Shown: one piece after another, positions 63,372 to 64,000 of the stretch
How the letters are laid out: every line of letters starts with the position of its first letter
How positions within the stretch are numbered: position 1 is the first letter of the stretch
Assembly: GCF_017876405.1 (NCBI RefSeq)
Contig: NZ_JAGINW010000001.1
Coordinates: 3,981,203-4,045,202, forward strand
Length of the DNA stretch: 64,000 bases
Direction of reading: 5' to 3'
DNA from: Kibdelosporangium banguiense
GTDB taxonomy: Bacteria; Actinomycetota; Actinomycetes; Mycobacteriales; Pseudonocardiaceae
Program-made: the position numbers and the translations under genes
Notes under the pieces: model-generated
The model's input: the letters and a program-made list of their open reading frames with translations, nothing else
Told to the model about the DNA's origin: nothing
Database searches by the model: none

Positions 63372-64000
63372 TCAGTGACACTGTCCCGTCCCGGAGTCGG
63401 TGAACGGCGTTTCGGGGGCCGCCACGAAAGCCCAGTCATAGCTGTCCGGGCGCAGGGTGAGCTTGAGGACACCGAAGATTTTGTCCTTGCGTACCAGACT
63501 GTTCGGCATGACCTTGGCGAATCCGGTGTAGAACGCGCCACCCGTGCCGACCACGATCTCGCGGATCCCGCGGGCGTCGTCCGGTACCCCGGATGGGGTT
63601 TGCGGCGCGAACCGTTCATAGCTGTGGGAATGCCCGGCCAGCAGGAGATCCACACCGCCCGCGTACATGGTGTCCACCAGTGGTGCCACGTCCGCGCTGG
63701 CGAAGCTGTTGGAACTCCACCGTGGCCGGTGTTGCAGTACCGCGGTGCACTTGGCCGGATGCGCCGCGAGGTCGGCGGCCAGCCATTGCTGCTGCGGTGA
63801 CCCGACGGCGCATCCCGTGCCGCCGCTGATCTTCGTGCACTCGGAGTTCAGCACCACCACGTGCCACTTGCCCACGTCGAAGCTGTACCAGCCTTCGCAG
63901 TCCTTGGCACACCCTGGCTGTCGTGGGGTCGCGGCGTTGCCGAAGAAGGTGAAGTACCCACTGCCACCGTGCGTGACGTATTCGTGGTTGCCGATCGCCG
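63372..64000 (-). CDS. Metallophosphoesterase (calcineurin-like), partial at the right edge
   Basis: The frame is open to the window end, so the N-terminus lies outside. AIGNHEYVTHGG supplies the GNHE metal motif. VVLNSECT, QHRPRW and LLAGHSHSYERF (GHxH site) follow; the end has ETPFTDSGTGQC. It is like secreted purple-acid-phosphatase-type enzymes. Two paired Cys regions suggest export. No signal peptide is visible because of the cut. Confidence 0.9.
   Translation of the reverse strand, partial: AIGNHEYVTHGGSGYFTFFGNAATPRQPGCAKDCEGWYSFDVGKWHVVVLNSECTKISGGTGCAVGSPQQQWLAADLAAHPAKCTAVLQHRPRWSSNSFASADVAPLVDTMYAGGVDLLLAGHSHSYERFAPQTPSGVPDDARGIREIVVGTGGAFYTGFAKVMPNSLVRKDKIFGVLKLTLRPDSYDWAFVAAPETPFTDSGTGQCH

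Noticed and set aside
1..64000. CRISPR arrays, tRNA or rRNA genes, insertion sequences
   Set aside because: I looked for regular spaced repeats, clover-leaf ends and transposase motifs and saw none.

Overview
The window is high-GC DNA from a filamentous actinomycete. The evidence is GTG starts, paired XRE/DUF397 regulators, MmpL and secreted S1/NlpC-type proteins, and dense coding on both strands. A Pseudonocardiales-type genome is my guess; no 16S or tRNA gene is visible to test it.

Region 1 (1-27349) is most of a biosynthetic gene cluster that continues leftward out of the window. Two large proteins resemble the polyunsaturated-fatty-acid (Pfa) or secondary-lipid synthases. The first (cut at its 5' end) has the tail of a KS, then AT, one ACP, KR and a product-template-like DH. 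The second has a PfaB-type AT and a series of PfaC-like hot-dog dehydratase domains. A tightly coupled run of small genes follows: ACP, KS, AT, ketoreductase, HMG-CoA-synthase-like enzyme, two enoyl-CoA-hydratase-like enzymes, a second ketoreductase, a FabL-like enoyl reductase, a FabZ-like dehydratase and a serine-palmitoyltransferase-like alpha-oxoamine synthase (AOS). This combines a discrete type II fatty-acid-like set with a polyketide beta-branching (HCS) cassette. A 1547-residue KS-AT-ACP-AOS fusion and an MmpL exporter end the cluster. I infer a long, probably unsaturated and beta-alkylated acyl chain that is released by PLP-dependent decarboxylative condensation with an amino acid, giving an amino-ketone or pyrrolinone-type lipid exported by the MmpL protein. 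I do not recognise this combination as a described pathway.

Region 2 (27474-42230) is accessory. It has a ferritin, two XRE-DUF397 regulatory modules each with divergent small genes, a tandem pair of secreted lamin-tail-domain proteins, and a cell-surface locus with two secreted DUF2334 proteins, a UDP-GlcNAc 2-epimerase, a family 2 glycosyltransferase and a short membrane peptide.

Region 3 (42423-52693) has a nitrate/nitrite-sensing-type histidine kinase and then a sugar-utilisation locus: ROK kinase, SIS isomerase, a sugar ABC transporter (ATPase, permease, lipoprotein), a DeoR regulator and a family-5-like glycoside hydrolase. A palindrome lies in the divergent promoter.

Region 4 (52978-64000) is mostly exported proteins: a beta-propeller protein, an S1 protease, a zinc-ribbon protein, a histidine-rich metal-binding protein, an MFS transporter with a TolB-like partner, an NlpC/P60-like amidase, a secreted glycosidase-like protein, an OmpR/histidine kinase pair and a metallophosphoesterase cut by the window end.
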